Assembly (NCBI GenBank): GCA_027946365.1
Contig: JAPEUQ010000011.1
Span: forward strand, 1,426,001 to 1,490,000
Source of the DNA: Kalmusia sp. IMI 367209
Lineage: Eukaryota; Ascomycota; Dothideomycetes; Pleosporales; Didymosphaeriaceae
Length of the DNA: 64,000 bases
Direction: 5' to 3'
The notes below the pieces were generated by a model. It did not search any database. It was not told where the DNA came from and saw nothing but the letters and a program-made list of their open reading frames with translations. Shown piece by piece: positions 49,853-60,773 of the stretch; the stretch's first letter is position 1, and every line of letters starts with the position of its first letter. The position numbers and the translations under genes were made by a program.

Positions 49853-52394
49853 TTTGTTGTTGTTGCTTAAGAAGAAGCTTGGGGACTATCAGTTCTACTA
49901 CGGGCTCAAGTGGTTATGTGTTGACTTAAAGGTTGGGCTAAATTTCGAAGCTCGAGTCGAGTGCAATAATGTCTGAAAGTGAAGCTGTTCAACTGTGGTG
50001 TGATGACCAGTGAGAAAGCCCGACATGCATGTTATATACTTTTTCCCTTCATCAAACTGCGTCTCCTATCTCTACCTCATGTCGTCATGGTTAAGTATAG
50101 TCAGATCGTAAGATGTAACCCACCGCGGCAAGGATCCTCAGTGTCTGCCTTGAGGCCCTTCACATCTTCAACTACTACGCGACATAAGAAGACATGCTGA
50201 TTATGATGTCACCTATCACTCCACTATCGACGGCGAAGCATTAGCGTCTTGCTCAATCTAGCACCACGCCATGCTTTTAACTACTCCTCCTGTCTGTGCT
50301 TTGCTCAGGAGGAACGGACTACCAAAACATTTGCTAAACATGAAACATGAAACTTGAGCAAGCCGCAGGCTTACACGTGGGTCTACTATGTTAAGGAAGC
50401 TCGTAGGTAGATCTCGTTACCCGGATACCGCGTCTTCTCTGGTATTCGTCCTAATGCGGACCTGAACATCTGTCCTAAGAGCCTCTAGATCTTTTAATTC
50501 CGCCAAAAGTGAAGATCAATCGAAGGATCGATCTCGATGACACTAAATTTTAAGGGAATTGGCGTTATCTTGCGTTGTTCTTTGTTTCTTTCCACTCCCC
50601 CTCGATGACAACGCGTATTGCAGCCACATTTAAGATCTCATCGATCATCAACATTCATCTTCCATACTATCTTTAACTTCCCCTATTCCATGTCGCCAGC
50701 ACCGACTTCCACATCAAGCGAAGATGATCACAGCAGGAATAAATGACGAATACAGCAACCCGCACCCACGCAATCCTGAATCGTCGTTGTGGCATGCGGT
50801 CGAAGCTGAACGATCGACATGCATCCTTTGAGGAGATGCGGAGACGGGAGTAAACGTGGGGCAGCAGTTTGCGAGTGCCTTATTTGTCTTCTTGGAGGAA
50901 TCGCAACCTTGTTTCAGGGGCGCAGTGGATCCTAAGATGAAGCGTTGGTGTAGATCTTGTCGCATAAGCTTGAGTAAACCTTGCTGAACATCACCAAGGC
51001 TGAGTGTGTCGTGCAGCCCTACTTCCGTAAAAATCCAATTGAGCGAATATTGTTGTCTATACCTCTAGAAACGAACGACAGATTGATCCTAGAGCGTAGC
51101 ACCGTCGTGACTCTCGTGGTGAAATTACAGTTTACTGTACCGTCTGCGTTTGTATGTGTTCAAGTAGCTCACACAGAACGTTTGCTGTGATGTATTAATA
51201 AGCGGTTCAAATAACTGTATGCGTGACCGAAGCGATGCTATCATGCCAGGGTCAGTCTGTGAGATTGGAACATGGATCCAAGCTACAGGTACCGTATTCG
51301 CGCGCTTCACCCATCCACTCGGGCACTGTTGCTTGCGTCGTATTTTCTAAGAGATTGGCATTGTTCCGATCTCGATTGGCACAATAAACTTTGATCGCTC
51401 GCTTAATACAGTGCCTGCCTACCATGCAGCCCCCTAGATCACGGATGTTGGATGCATGCCATCTTGCGGAAGGCAAGGGTGCTTGGCGTGGCTTATGCGG
51501 CTTAGTTTTCGCGCCGTTCTTTGTAAATTTTAGATCACCAAAGAACCAATGTGGAGGAGGGTCTGTAAATTTCCGCGGCGTGACCCACCAACACATAACG
51601 ATATCGTAAAAGAGTAGGAGTGTTGTTGGATCTCATCTATGTGTGGATTGTCTGTTAACATTGATTGCAAAGTCAGAGATTGTTAGCCTCTAATAATACG
51701 TTGAGACGTCGATCGCTTCCTTAATTGAGTCTCTCCACTAGACCAAACTAATGGATGAAGCCAAGCTAGAGGCTCCATTTGGATGAAGGAGCTGTTTTTA
51801 GTCCTTGCTAAACTCGCAACAATACTATTAGACTAGAATGGGGAATTGGAAGCATCTTAAATCGGACCCGTGCATCCTTGCACCCATACACAAAGCTACT
51901 CTGTTGATCTTAGCACTCCAATCTAGCATTGCAGTGATGTCATTCGAGATCCTCCGACTCCTTGCGCGGATGGGACGGATCGCAATCCTATGCATGCGAT
52001 TGTAGAAACCCATTGTACGTAAGCTACAGGCGTCGGGCATCTACAATTGCCTTTTTCACTAGGGAGTACGAAACGACTAGTGCGCTTGGGTCGCCAAGCC
52101 CTCGGGAGATCATTGCCATGAGAAACCATGCAAGATGCGCCAAGAAAAACTCCGTAGAGTGTACTGCTAGCGACGAATACGCCTTGGTTTGTGCATCGAG
52201 GCAGTAGACTGCGCCAGAACCCAACGTGCAGGCCGATTTTCAAGGGATCAAAGGAATCTTAGAAGACGAGGAGAATCCCTGAACCGGGCTGAGGTGTGGA
52301 AGACGTAATGATGAAATGATCGAGAATGGCGATGGGTAGTAAGATGGCGCAGACATGAGTTGGAAGGTGCGTCCTTGGGACATAGTTGGAAAGG
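49853..52394. other. Gene-poor intergenic region
   Basis: About 2.5 kb without a gene I can support. The frames at 50714-50965, 51252-51596 and 51923-52243 have no domains or splice support. A short hairpin (8-bp arms) occurs near 50287-50315. Confidence 0.45.
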
Positions 52395-52400
52395 TATAAA
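52395..52400 (+). promoter_or_regulatory. TATA-like box of secreted-protein gene
   Basis: TATAAA lies 85 bp upstream of the start codon at 52485, a normal distance for an inducible fungal promoter. No transcript data are available. Confidence 0.4.
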
Positions 52401-52484
52401 GAAGGTCGCAGCGAGGCTCCTCTAAAGACCATCAAATACTCACAATTCTTCTTTGATACGTTGAACTTCAGACTTCGTTCCACG

Positions 52485-53660
52485 ATGCAACCTCTTTCCA
52501 TCTTTACGGTGCAGGCCATTCTAGCTTTCACCACCATTGCTCAGAACACGGTTGCTGACATCTGGGTCTATTCTACGAGCAAATGTTCCGGCGATGCTTT
52601 CTCTGCATCATCCCATCTTGAAGTCTACGAGTCGAACAAGGTTCTTAGCGGGGGCACCTGGTATAAATGCCCCTTGATTCCCCAATATATATGGCCATTT
52701 TCTAATCTCAGCATGTTTAGGGAGTGCCGTTATCGTCACCAAGACCTCGTCGGCTTTGAAGATAGTGGCACGGCCTACACTGTATTTGTCGACGAGACGA
52801 CAATCCCAGACGATTGCAGCCTCGTCCTTTACACAGGAACTGACCCCAACGATGCGCTTGCAAGTGGAAAATGTATGAACTACTACTCTACAATTGGAAA
52901 TAAGGACGGCGGGTGCGTTGAGACGAGTATTGCGCACCAGTTCGGATATGCGTTAGTGCCTACACAAACCTGAATAGGAGTTGCTACTAATGCTGACCAG
53001 GTTATGCTGTGGTGACAATTGTCAAGCGGCCACTAAACCTCCGTCTACTCCGAGCTTATTGAAACGAGAGATCGAGGAGGTGATGTTCCCAGCATCCGCC
53101 GTTCGTGACATCACTGCTGTCAAGCGTACCAATCCTCTGACGGCCAAAAGAGACGGCATCGACTGTACTTTCGACGGCTCAGGGGAGGCGGCCAGCACTT
53201 AGGGCACCCAAGTTAAGCTGGCTCCCTCGGCCAGCTGTCCAGCTGGCACTGAAAAATGCAGTGTATCAGCTGATGTCACCTATGAAGCCTCCACGACGAA
53301 CACATTTGGTGTAAGCGCCGAAGCTGGTGTAAACCTCTTCGAAGTCATCAGTGCCAGTGTCACTTTCAGTTACGAAGTTTCCCATGAGACATCTCGATCT
53401 TACTCCTGGTCAATCAGCGCGGATGTACCCCCAGGCCAGTCTGGATATATTAGTTTCGCACCTCACTACCTGTGTAAGCATAGTTCCACCTTCAATTTTA
53501 GAAAATCTTTCTAACACCAGATTCAGGTTCCCCCGAGGGCAAATTCTCTGGAAGCCAGTGCCAGGGCGCTCCCGTCGATACCCCGGGACGATTCTGCTAC
53601 CAAGCTCTTCTTAGCGGTAACCCGGACGGCAAGGCCATCTTCGTCCAGGAAGTCTCATAA
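52485..53660 (+). pseudogene. Secreted two-part protein gene with internal TAG
   Basis: Exons 52485-52912, 53001-53473 and 53527-53660 join in a 345-codon frame with proper GT-AG introns, but codon 210 (53200-53202) is TAG. Residues 1-24 form a signal peptide. An N-terminal Cys-rich part (to about 165, closing with CCGDNC) is followed by a linker containing Lys-Arg pairs typical of Kex2 processing. A C-terminal Ser/Thr-rich beta-type region comes next, with repeated alternating hydrophobic residues, GQSGYISFAPHYLC and further Cys. I do not recognise either part firmly; the C-part resembles fungal secreted beta-sandwich proteins. Everything after the stop still reads cleanly, so the break is recent, a sequencing error, or bypassed. 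If the TAG is real, only the N-part is made. Confidence 0.65.
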
Positions 53661-54538
53661 ATTGTACGCACCATTCCGACGGAAGGGCCTCGATCGCTTG
53701 TTCGCCTCGACCTGCTATACACCTCAAGTTTCGAAAATCATGTAGGTCGCCTATAGTACTAGAGCATGTGTCACACTCCCCCTTGGAACAAGCCTTCCAC
53801 ATCGACTCCGCCACTAAACAATTCTCCTGCACTCTTTGTTGCTGCCGGGTTTCTACGTTTCAAGTGTTGTGGTTTTCTGTTCTTGTACGTAGCATTGGGG
53901 CATAATGAGATTTATTATGTATACCAAACGTATGTTGGTAATCATCGTGATGCTCAATTCAAACGTGCCGTCATAAATTCCATTTACCAGGACACAAATC
54001 CAAATCCGCGAATGGTAGACACATTCTCACTAATGAGTATGGCCACAGTCCGAATTATGATTACCACTGACGAGAGCAAGGCTACCACTCAAGAGTCTGG
54101 GGGCCGTACGGAAGTAGGTCAAGCTATTTGTTCACCTGACAAGGGCGTCAGCCACTCTTTGTCTCGCTCATTGCAGCACGCCCAACCCTCATCTATGATT
54201 TGCAAAATATTTTGATGCGATTTATAAATTTAGAGAGCGTCTTGCAGATCGCGACTGGAAATGGTCGCAAAAACAAGGGCCCCGACCCAGTCATCCTAAG
54301 AGCACGGCCGCGAAACTCCACTTCTTGCACAACTATCCCTAACAACGTCGTGTCTACGTATAACCGAGGCCGTTGTTCGTTTTCAAATGTTATCCCAAAG
54401 CCCATGTGTAGATTAACGCCGTTCCGTTATTTCGGTGATGAGTGCTCCCCCAGCGCATTAGAAGAACCGAGCTGAACTTGTGGATGAATATTAATGGATG
54501 CTGTCCTCTTCCGCTCCCTTGTTTGCAGGAACAGGATT
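53661..54538. other. Convergent intergenic region
   Basis: This separates the secreted-protein gene from the 3' end of ROT1. A frame at 53766-54215 has no features. Nothing else is recognised. Confidence 0.45.
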
Positions 54539-55471
54539 TTAGAAGAAATAATAGAGAGCGCCACCTGATACAGTTAAGAAGAGTCCGAACCACCACCACT
54601 GATCAGCCTGCTGTTGTTGGGGGGTTCGTTTGCTAAGTATGTTGACGTTGAGCGGGAGGTCAGAGCGCTTGACCTTGGCGGTGGCTTTCGCACCACCAGC
54701 TGTTGAAGTAGTAAGTGGATTGAGGGTTGTTGTGGGGAGCATCTCAGGCGGTGTAAAAGCCATGTACAGAGGCATGAGGGGCGAGCCGTCACGCTTGAAG
54801 AGGTTAAGGCGTTTCTTCTTGGTGTATCCGTCGGTCACTACTTCATAGCGCTACGAAATCGTCAGTGCGTGTCTGTCAATTCGGACATCGTGGGCCTTGT
54901 GCGACAGGAAGAAGATAGCCGACATACCTGGAAGAGCTCAGTGGTGTTGTATCGAGTGTAAATGGCATTGCTGTATGCGCAGGGGTCGGAGTATAGCTGG
55001 CGGCCGTCGACTTTGATTGGTTCGAGAGAAAGCGAGCCGTTGTCGAGTTTGGTGAAGCTTCCGTGTTGCCATTGTATTATTCCCTTGGGGCAGCTGGGGT
55101 TGGTTGCTGTACCGCCCGTTAGCTTGTGCACCCAGCATGTATGCGCTTGGTCCGGCCTGCGCATATCGACGAAAGACAAGACATACGATTCGCTACGGCG
55201 CGGTAGTATGCCTCTTCAAAGTGGCCGTCTGCGGAGAACGAGTAAGAGATGCCAGTGTGCTTCGGTTCTGTGAATTTCTCGTTGGCTGGATCGTAGAAAC
55301 CCTGCGAATCTGTGAGCCGATCTCAGTGTTCTGTAGAGTATAGCTTCATACGGGTCCTGTCAGCGTCGAGTTGGACTTGCTGCTCCATGTTCCCACCAGA
55401 TCTGTGAACGTCGCGGCCTGCGCGGCGGCTAGGCCTGCCCCGAGGAGCAGTGTCGCTACCGAAACCAGCAT
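54539..55471 (-). CDS. ROT1: ROT1, ER membrane chaperone
   Basis: An essential ER type I-like membrane protein that assists folding of proteins for cell-wall beta-1,6-glucan synthesis and autophagy. Exons are 55471-55352, 55301-55187, 55106-54928 and 54850-54539, giving 241 aa, close to the usual 240-260. The signal peptide is residues 1-18 (MLVSVATLLLGAGLAAAQ). Family marks are LVGTWSSKSNSTLTGP, NPTNPSCPKGIIQWQHG, VDGRQLYSDPC, YTRYNTTELF, RLNLF..DGSPLMPLY and PPEMLPTTTLNP. A single C-terminal membrane helix (WWWFGLFLTVSGGALYYFF) ends the protein. Several N-glycosylation sequons are present. Introns of 50, 80 and 77 nt have normal ends. It is divergent from the folate gene with 314 bp between starts. 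Confidence 0.93.
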
Positions 55472-55726
55472 TGCCGTGCGTGTCCGTATGCGTGTGCTTG
55501 TGCGTGTGCGTGTGTGCGGTTATGAAACGAGTGTGAAGGGTCGGGAATGGCGCGCGAGGAGAAGGAAGATGCAGGAAGAAGTGGGAATGTTGCTGGGGCG
55601 CCGCCCGGTTTGGTTAGGGGAGGAGAATGGAGGAGCCGCGATTGATGGCAGGGATCATAGGGATCACGATTGACTAGTGGCGTCGATCGCCATCCGTCAA
55701 GCCACACACAGTGCACACTGTTCACA

Positions 55727-55761
55727 CCGCACACCGCACACCGCATACCGCACTCCGCACA
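55727..55761 (+). repeat. Heptamer array, 5 copies, in divergent promoter
   Basis: Five units in a row: CCGCACA, CCGCACA, CCGCATA, CCGCACT and CCGCACA, ending 25 bp before the start codon of the folate gene and 256 bp from that of ROT1. It is of the same NNGCACA class and orientation as the other three arrays. Looser matches extend upstream to 55711. Confidence 0.85.
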
Positions 55762-55785
55762 ACGTCACCGCCGGTGAAGCTCGCC

Positions 55786-56606
55786 ATGGCGGCAGTCATT
55801 GCATTGAAGAAGGACCTACGAAAAAAGATCAAGGAAATACTCGCCCACGTTTCGGAAGCGAGAGCTGCTGCGCAGAGTAGGTCGGCACCGAATCTGTGCT
55901 CACGGCCGCCGTGAGGCTGGGCTCAGGCAGTTCTGACGCATCGTAGCCTCCAATGCCACCAGGGTGATGCTATCCATGCCAGAGTACAAGGCGGCGACGC
56001 GAATTAGCGTGTACCTGTCCATGCCGTCGGGCGAGATCTCAACCATGGGCATAGTCCGCCATGCGCTTGGCCAAGGAAAGCGCGTCTTCATACCCTACAC
56101 GTACAAGCCCAGTCACTCCAACAAGGATCAACCGCAATCCATCATGGATATGCTTGAGCTCCACTCGATACAGGACTTGGAGTCATTGCAGCCAGACAAA
56201 TGGAACATTCCCACCCCGAGCGAAGACTCCATCCCAGATCGCGTGAACTCATTTGGCGGCAAAGGCGTCACGAATGGTGCTAATGCGACTCTGAGCGGGG
56301 AAGCTGGACTCGATCTCATCATCATGCCTGGAATGGCTTTCGACTCTAGCTTCGGTCGGCTTGGTCACGGAAAAGGTTTCTACGACTACTACCTGAGCCG
56401 CTGTCACGATGCGTCGCGGATGCCTTTTCGCGGTAAGAAACACTGGTATCCATTTTGGGTGGGCTTTCTAACTAACCACAATAGTCGGGCTGTCTTTGAC
56501 AGAGCAGCTGCTCCCGCCGGACGAGTCCGTACCAATGGACACCTCCGATTTCCGCCTTGATGCACTCATAACCGGTGATGGAGAGCTGCGCAGAGCACAA
56601 ATATAA
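55786..56606 (+). CDS. FAU1: 5-formyltetrahydrofolate cyclo-ligase
   Basis: Converts 5-formyl-THF with ATP to 5,10-methenyl-THF, returning a storage folate to one-carbon metabolism. Exons are 55786-55876, 55947-56432 and 56485-56606, giving 232 aa with introns of 70 and 52 nt. The N-terminal helix KKDLRKKIKEIL carries the nucleotide-binding Lys/Arg. RISVYLSMPSGEIST is the substrate-side strand. LIIMPGMAFDSSFGRLGHGKGFYDYYL is the hallmark P-G-x-A-F-D ... R-L-G-x-G-x-G-x-Y-D motif split only by normal residues. VGLSLTEQLLP follows the last splice, and LITGDG ends the domain. It is cytosolic or mitochondrial; no targeting peptide is obvious. It converges with SmE, 96 bp apart. Confidence 0.93.
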
Positions 56607-56702
56607 ACAATCGCCATGACCTCCTACAAACGCCATGCACCGCCCCTAGACACCTGCATGTCGCCGTAGGCCTTGCTACGTGAGCCCCGATGGGCTGTCG
56701 GT

Positions 56703-57212
56703 TCAATTGTTAATCTGCTGAATGAGAGAAATGTTGTCTCCCTTAAGGAGGACCTGGCCTAGCTTGATATTAGCGACGCATGTCTAGGTGCACACCAAGC
56801 CACTCGAGCGTACTCACCAAGCTTCCTCCGCTCTTCCGGGCTCTCCTTCCTTGCCAAAGTGACCTCGACAGCGTCGTCGATGACCAGGTTCATAAATTCG
56901 TCGAAGCCCTGTGATCTGTCAACGCCCAGCCATGCTCTCGGTCGGCAGCGTATGCATACCCTCAGCTTCCCCTCGATGCGCAAGCCCAGGTTCTCGTACA
57001 GCCAGATGGACACGGTGGCGCGCTGTTGCAGAAGCTTGAAGATGAAGTTGATAGGTGGCAGGAGCACTAAATACGCATTAAAACCGGGAAGGAGCGAATG
57101 GCGTATGTCTGGGAAGAAGGCGCACCTTTCTGCCCGCCGCGGCCTGCGACCTTGTTAGCCTCTGCGCGCAACACGAGCACCAGCGGACACGCTCACCTCC
57201 TCGTCCAGTCAT
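56703..57212 (-). CDS. SME1: Spliceosomal protein SmE
   Basis: A core Sm-ring protein of U1, U2, U4 and U5 snRNPs. Five exons, 57212-57197 (16 nt), 57143-57126 (18 nt), 57066-56960, 56908-56818 and 56758-56703, give 95 aa, the normal SmE size. A Gly/Arg leader (MTGRGGRGGQKV) is followed by LPPINFIFKLLQQRATVSIW and LRIEGKLR (Sm1). GFDEFMNLVIDDAVEV follows, and the Sm2 motif LLKGDNISLIQ ends the fold. The introns are 51-61 nt, so nearly half of the transcript is intron. The first two exons are very short and were placed by phase and by the expected leader; they are less certain than the rest. Confidence 0.93.
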
Positions 57213-57616
57213 TATTAAGCTCAGGGTGCTGTTGATTCACCGTCTGGGAGTTGGGCGGCGTCGGTGGTGTTGACCTAGACGTGCAGGTATGCAGGCCAGC
57301 CAAGGTAGAAGCTCTCGAAAATAGCGGCCGGTGAGAAGCGAGGGCTTGGCATTGGCGCGGGACGGTGGGCGGGTTGACACGACTTTGTCTACCGACGTAA
57401 CTTCTGATTCCTGCCTCACAAACAAAACACGTTCCACCGCGCCTACTGATTTGCCTCATCTTCGCTGCGTACTCTTCTCCATCGCCCTTCGGCATCCGCA
57501 CCTGTGCACCTGCCTCGAGCCTATGAGCCCTGCGATAGCTCCATAGTCGCTCTCCCACCCCGCCGCCATTCCTCTGAGCGTCGACCGCTTCCACAGCCTG
57601 CGCGGGATAGCCCACC
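57213..57616. promoter_or_regulatory. Divergent promoter region SmE/MTR10
   Basis: These 404 bp lie between divergent start codons of two conserved genes. No TATA box is visible, as usual for housekeeping promoters. Frames crossing it are chance. Confidence 0.4.
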
Positions 57617-60600
57617 ATGGCCGCCAACGGAGCGCAACGTCTTCGCGCCGGTACTGGCGGCGCACAACACCATGTCGTCGGGCGCCGACCGTGCGCAAAA
57701 GGAGCAGGCGCATCAGTTTCTGGAGCACTTCCAGAAGTCGGTACGGCCCATGCATCGTCTGCCGCATGTACAGAGCGCACGCTGACAGATGCCCACAGGA
57801 CGAGGCATGGACGACGACGCTGGCCATGCTCGAGGCGAACAACGTCGACGCCGCTGCCAAATTGTTTGCTGCCACCACGCTCAAGGGCAAGGTGTGTTGC
57901 TCCTCATGCAAGCCGAGCTTCGCTAACAGTGTCGCAGATCGTCTATGACCTGCACCAACTGCCCCGAGAGACGCTCCCGAAACTGCGAGAAACCATCATG
58001 AGGAACTTGGCCACCTTCCACGCTGGACCCAAGCCCATCAGGCTGCAGCTCTGCGTGTGCCTGGCAAACCTGGCCATCCAGATGACAGAGTGGAAGGACG
58101 TGCTGGCTCTCATACTATCCGCGCTAGGCTCAGATCCCCTCGACGCTGCCGTGCGTCCTAGACTTCCTACGCGTCCTCCCAGAGGAAGTCACACATGGAC
58201 GAAAAATCGCTCTTACAGTATGTTCGGTCGAATCACCATCCACCACCAGCCTACCGGCACCTTCCTGCGGTATCGTGGTATGATCTCAGAGTCAAAGTCT
58301 AATGCTTCGTCTTGTCAGGAAACCGAATTGCAAATGAGGACAGCGGAGTTGATCGAGGACAACGCGCAACAAGCACTCACTCTCCTCGTGCAATACGCCC
58401 AGTCGTCACGTACGTACCACCCCTGGTCTTGTTTCTTCGCTGACTTTGGCAGCCGCTGCTGCCCAAAACCCTCAATTACTCAATTGCATAACTTCCTGGA
58501 TGCGGGAAGTTTCCCTAGAAGACATCATAAACTCCCCACTTCTCGGTGTCATATTCGATGCGCTTTCCGCCCCAGAACCATTCGAGGCTGCTGTTGAATG
58601 CATATGCGCGTTGATAGGCGAAACACGGGACGTAGACGAAACGATGCAGGCCATTCTGGTTTTGTATCCCAAGGTGTTGGGTTTGCGTCCGAAAATCGCC
58701 CAGGCAGCACAAGAAGAAGATACCGAGACGTACAAAGGCATTGCTCGGATCTTTGCCGAAGCAGGAGAAGCTTGGTGCTTACTTATCGCAAGATTGCCAG
58801 CAGACTTTAGAGGTCTTGTAGAAGCTGTTCTGGAAACTGCGGCAATGGATAAGGAGCGAGATGCAATATCCCACACTTTCAAGTTCTGGTATGATCTCAA
58901 GCAGTATCTTACTCTTGAGAAGTATACACAGGCCAAGCAGCAAAGTGTCGATGTTTACTCCAAGCTTGTCGACATCATGATAGGGCACCTGGAATATCCG
59001 AAACCAGAGAGCGGCGATGAGAAGGATCTCTTCGAGGGCGATCGCGAGCAAGAAGAAAAATTCCGAGAGTTCCGACATCAGATGGGCGATGTTTTGAAGG
59101 ATTGCTGTGAGGTTATGGGCGTCACAGAATGTCTGCAAAAACCATACAACCTCATTCAGGCATGGGTACAGGCGTATGGCTCTCGAGCTGGGCCAAATCA
59201 AGTGCCTGAATGGCAGAAGTTGGAAGCGCCGCTGTTTGCCGTGCGAGCAATGGGACGAATGGTGCCACCGGATGAGAGTGTGATGCTACCTCAACTGATT
59301 CCACTAATGGTACAAATACCGGATCATCACAAGGTTCGGTTCCAAGCCGTTATGGCTCTTGGAAGGTACACCGAATGGACTGCACAACATCCGGAGACGT
59401 TACAACCACAGCTTGACTTCATCATGGCCGCTTTTGAACACGCCACAAAGGATGTCACCCGCGCCGCGGCTCTCTCATTCAAATTCTTTTGCAATGATTG
59501 TGCAAGCTCCCTCGTCGGTTTCATTGGCCCTTTGCAGCAATTTTACGCCAAATACGTTACAAGCCTTCCGGTCACCAGCCAAGAAGAAATTACAGACGGT
59601 GTCGCCTCAGTCGTTGCTAAGGTTCCTCTAGATCAATTGTACCCGACAATAAAGGTATACTGCGATCCTGTATTGCAGAACATAGTTGCCATTGCAAACC
59701 AGGCCAAAGACGATGAGGAACACAAGCTTTTGGCGGACAAGATCAACCTTCTAACCATCTTCTTCGAAGTAGTTAAACCGCACGTACCAGCCGGACAAGA
59801 ACACCCAGCGGTCAAGTACTGCCAGGAGATCTTCCCTATGCTGGGCAATCTCGTATCACACTTTTCAAAGAGCGTCCCAATACTTGAGCGAGTATGCCGG
59901 TGTTGGCGATACATGGTACTTTCATACAGGACGGCGATGCGGCCATTGCTTCCATCGCTTGCGGCTCAACTCGTACAAGGTTTCGACTCTTCAAGGCAAG
60001 GGTGCTTCCTGTGGGCTACCGCATCGATAGTCCGCGAATTCTCGGCCGGAGTAGAGGAAATTGACGAGAGCCTGGCAAACGACGTTTTCCAATTCTACGA
60101 ACAGCAAGCGAAGACGTTCCTAAGAATATTAAGCGACTTGCCGCCAGAGGATCTTCCCGACCTCATCGAGGACTTTTTCCGCTTGGCTGCCGAGATGGCG
60201 ATGTATTTCCCCGCCGAATCCATCACGTCGCCACTTATGGACACCATACTCCTTGCGGCCTGCTCCTCGCTCACTCTTCTCAAAGAAGAGCCTATTCTTG
60301 CAACGCTCCACTTTCTGCGCGACCTCCTCGGTTACGGTCGCAATCTGTCGCCTTCTAGTAGCTTCGACAACTCGCGCCACGAGGTCCCCGAGCAGATACA
60401 GCTGCGCGTTAAGCAGCTCATTGCTGCCGCTGGCATTCAACTCGTACAGCGCATCATGACAGGCATGATGTACAGCTTTCCGGAGGGCTGCTTTCCGGAT
60501 GCATCAGGTGTATTGCTTGATTTGTTTGAGTTGATGCCGGAACAGGTTGCCGGGTGGGTGCAACAAACCGTAGGAATGCTGCCTCAGGGTAGTATCACGC

Positions 60601-60773
60601 CACAGGAAAGTGAGCGCTTCCTGAACAACATCAGGCAGCGGATCCAGACTGGAGATATTCGGATGATCAGGACGATCCTGCAAGATTTCACAACGAGCTA
60701 CAGGCGGAGGAATGTTGCACCCCGCGAGGGTCTCGGTAGACTGGAAGCTAGTCGGTTCCGATTTTCCGGCTAG
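57617..60773 (+). CDS. MTR10: Nuclear import receptor MTR10 (transportin-3 type), frame breaks
   Basis: An importin-beta family receptor importing SR-type mRNA-binding proteins such as Npl3 and recycling tRNAs. Exons are 57617-57740, 57799-57891, 57938-58217, 58319-58409 and 58453-60773; the expected product is about 968 aa (yeast 972). Marks are QAHQFLEHFQKS, ATTLKGKIVYDLHQLP, CVCLANLAIQM, VLDFLRVLPEEVTHGRK and long HEAT-type helices to LNNIRQRIQTGDIRMIRTILQDFTT. Two one-base inconsistencies are seen. Near 57636-57641 the frame from the ATG at 57617 does not meet the FAPVLAAHNTM frame. Near 58150 the frame shifts between SDPLDAA and CVLDFL. A start at 57672 avoids the first, but nothing avoids the second. 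The large last exon is intact. Confidence 0.9.
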
